Positions 44,700 to 44,886 of a stretch of 44,886 nucleotides of DNA are shown one piece after another. The stretch comes from Bacilli bacterium (GTDB lineage Bacteria; Bacillota_I; Bacilli_A; ML615J-28; CAG-313), in assembly GCA_017409905.1 (NCBI GenBank), contig JAFQRV010000037.1, forward strand, positions 1-44,886. The letters are read 5' to 3'. The position numbers and the translations under genes were made by a program. Position 1 is the stretch's first letter. Each line of letters starts with the position of its first letter. Below the pieces are notes generated by a model, which was not told where the DNA came from, ran no database searches, and saw nothing but the letters and a program-made list of their open reading frames with translations.

Positions 44700-44886
44700 T
44701 TAATTTTTTAATGCTAATTTTATATATAAATTGTTATGATCTTCATAGTAAAAATAGTTATAATATTTATTTTTTATTATATTTATTAATTCTTCTATAT
44801 TTTTACCACATAAAATTATTTTATCTTTTTGAATAATTTTAAAAATATCATTTATTAATTTCTTATTTATATAATCATTTTTATAT
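44700..44886 (-). CDS. C-terminal end of an unidentified gene (partial)
   Basis: An open minus-strand frame of 62 codons enters from the right edge and ends at TAA 44700-44702. It contains no start codon. Visible residues include KKLINDIFKIIQKDKIILCG, EELINIIKNKYYNYFYYEDH and a final KLALKN. Base composition is even more AT-rich than its neighbours. Upstream of hpf many Firmicutes carry comF genes, but I see no ComF motif. Low confidence that it is coding. Confidence 0.4.
   Translation of the reverse strand, partial: YKNDYINKKLINDIFKIIQKDKIILCGKNIEELINIIKNKYYNYFYYEDHNNLYIKLALKN

Noticed and set aside
1-44886. tRNA or rRNA genes, IS transposases and riboswitches
   Set aside because: No cloverleaf, rRNA-like stretch, transposase motif or known riboswitch core was recognised anywhere in the window.

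Overview
The window is a low-GC Bacillota-type (Firmicutes) chromosome segment that is almost entirely filled by one complete-looking temperate siphophage prophage. The host type is suggested by the very AT-rich DNA, strong GGAGG ribosome binding sites, TGA used as a stop, and the host order cold-shock protein - long HPF - SecA. I cannot place the organism more precisely. Host genes occupy the two ends: a GntR regulator / ABC transporter operon at 1-1435 and csp - hpf - secA at 41044-44517, all on the minus strand.

The prophage (about 3685-41070) sits at the 3' end of secA. SecA keeps its zinc-binding tail and a terminator, while displaced copies of the secA 3' end lie at 3681-3746 and again at 1787-1828. 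Between these two displaced tails is a small 1.9-kb element (two genes, one a HExxH metalloprotease-like protein) with its own repeated TGCAAACA sites. The simplest reading is repeated integration at one secA site.

Prophage layout from right to left: integrase (39758-40888, +); LexA/CI-like repressor (+) and a divergent Cro-like gene with 17-bp operators, one of which exactly fills a promoter spacer; an early minus-strand operon (38380-32855) with a small membrane protein, excisionase-like protein, ERF annealing protein, RecB/Cas4-like nuclease, SSB, NinB-like protein, HNH-like protein, a 27-aa membrane peptide, replisome organiser, helicase loader and ArpU-like regulator; then three separately promoted cargo genes (32677-30036), including an ABC-F ribosome-protection-type ATPase with a 6-residue leader peptide and competing hairpins. 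The late operon (29902-9615) runs HNH, ParB-methyltransferase, a short S-adenosylmethionine synthetase, terminases, portal, protease, capsid, connectors, tail (with a -1 frameshift in the tail chaperone gene), tape measure, Dit, Tal, a set of tandem tail-tip paralogues, holin, a 31-aa peptide and an M23-LysM endolysin.

The stretch between the lysis genes and the left attachment site (4037-9585) is accessory: seven overlapping small genes, a convergent two-gene cassette of an EcoRI-family adenine methyltransferase and a DUF262-HNH protein (a candidate restriction-modification-like defence module), a pair of paralogous small proteins and a divergent HTH/coiled-coil pair. I saw no tRNA, rRNA, CRISPR array or IS transposase.
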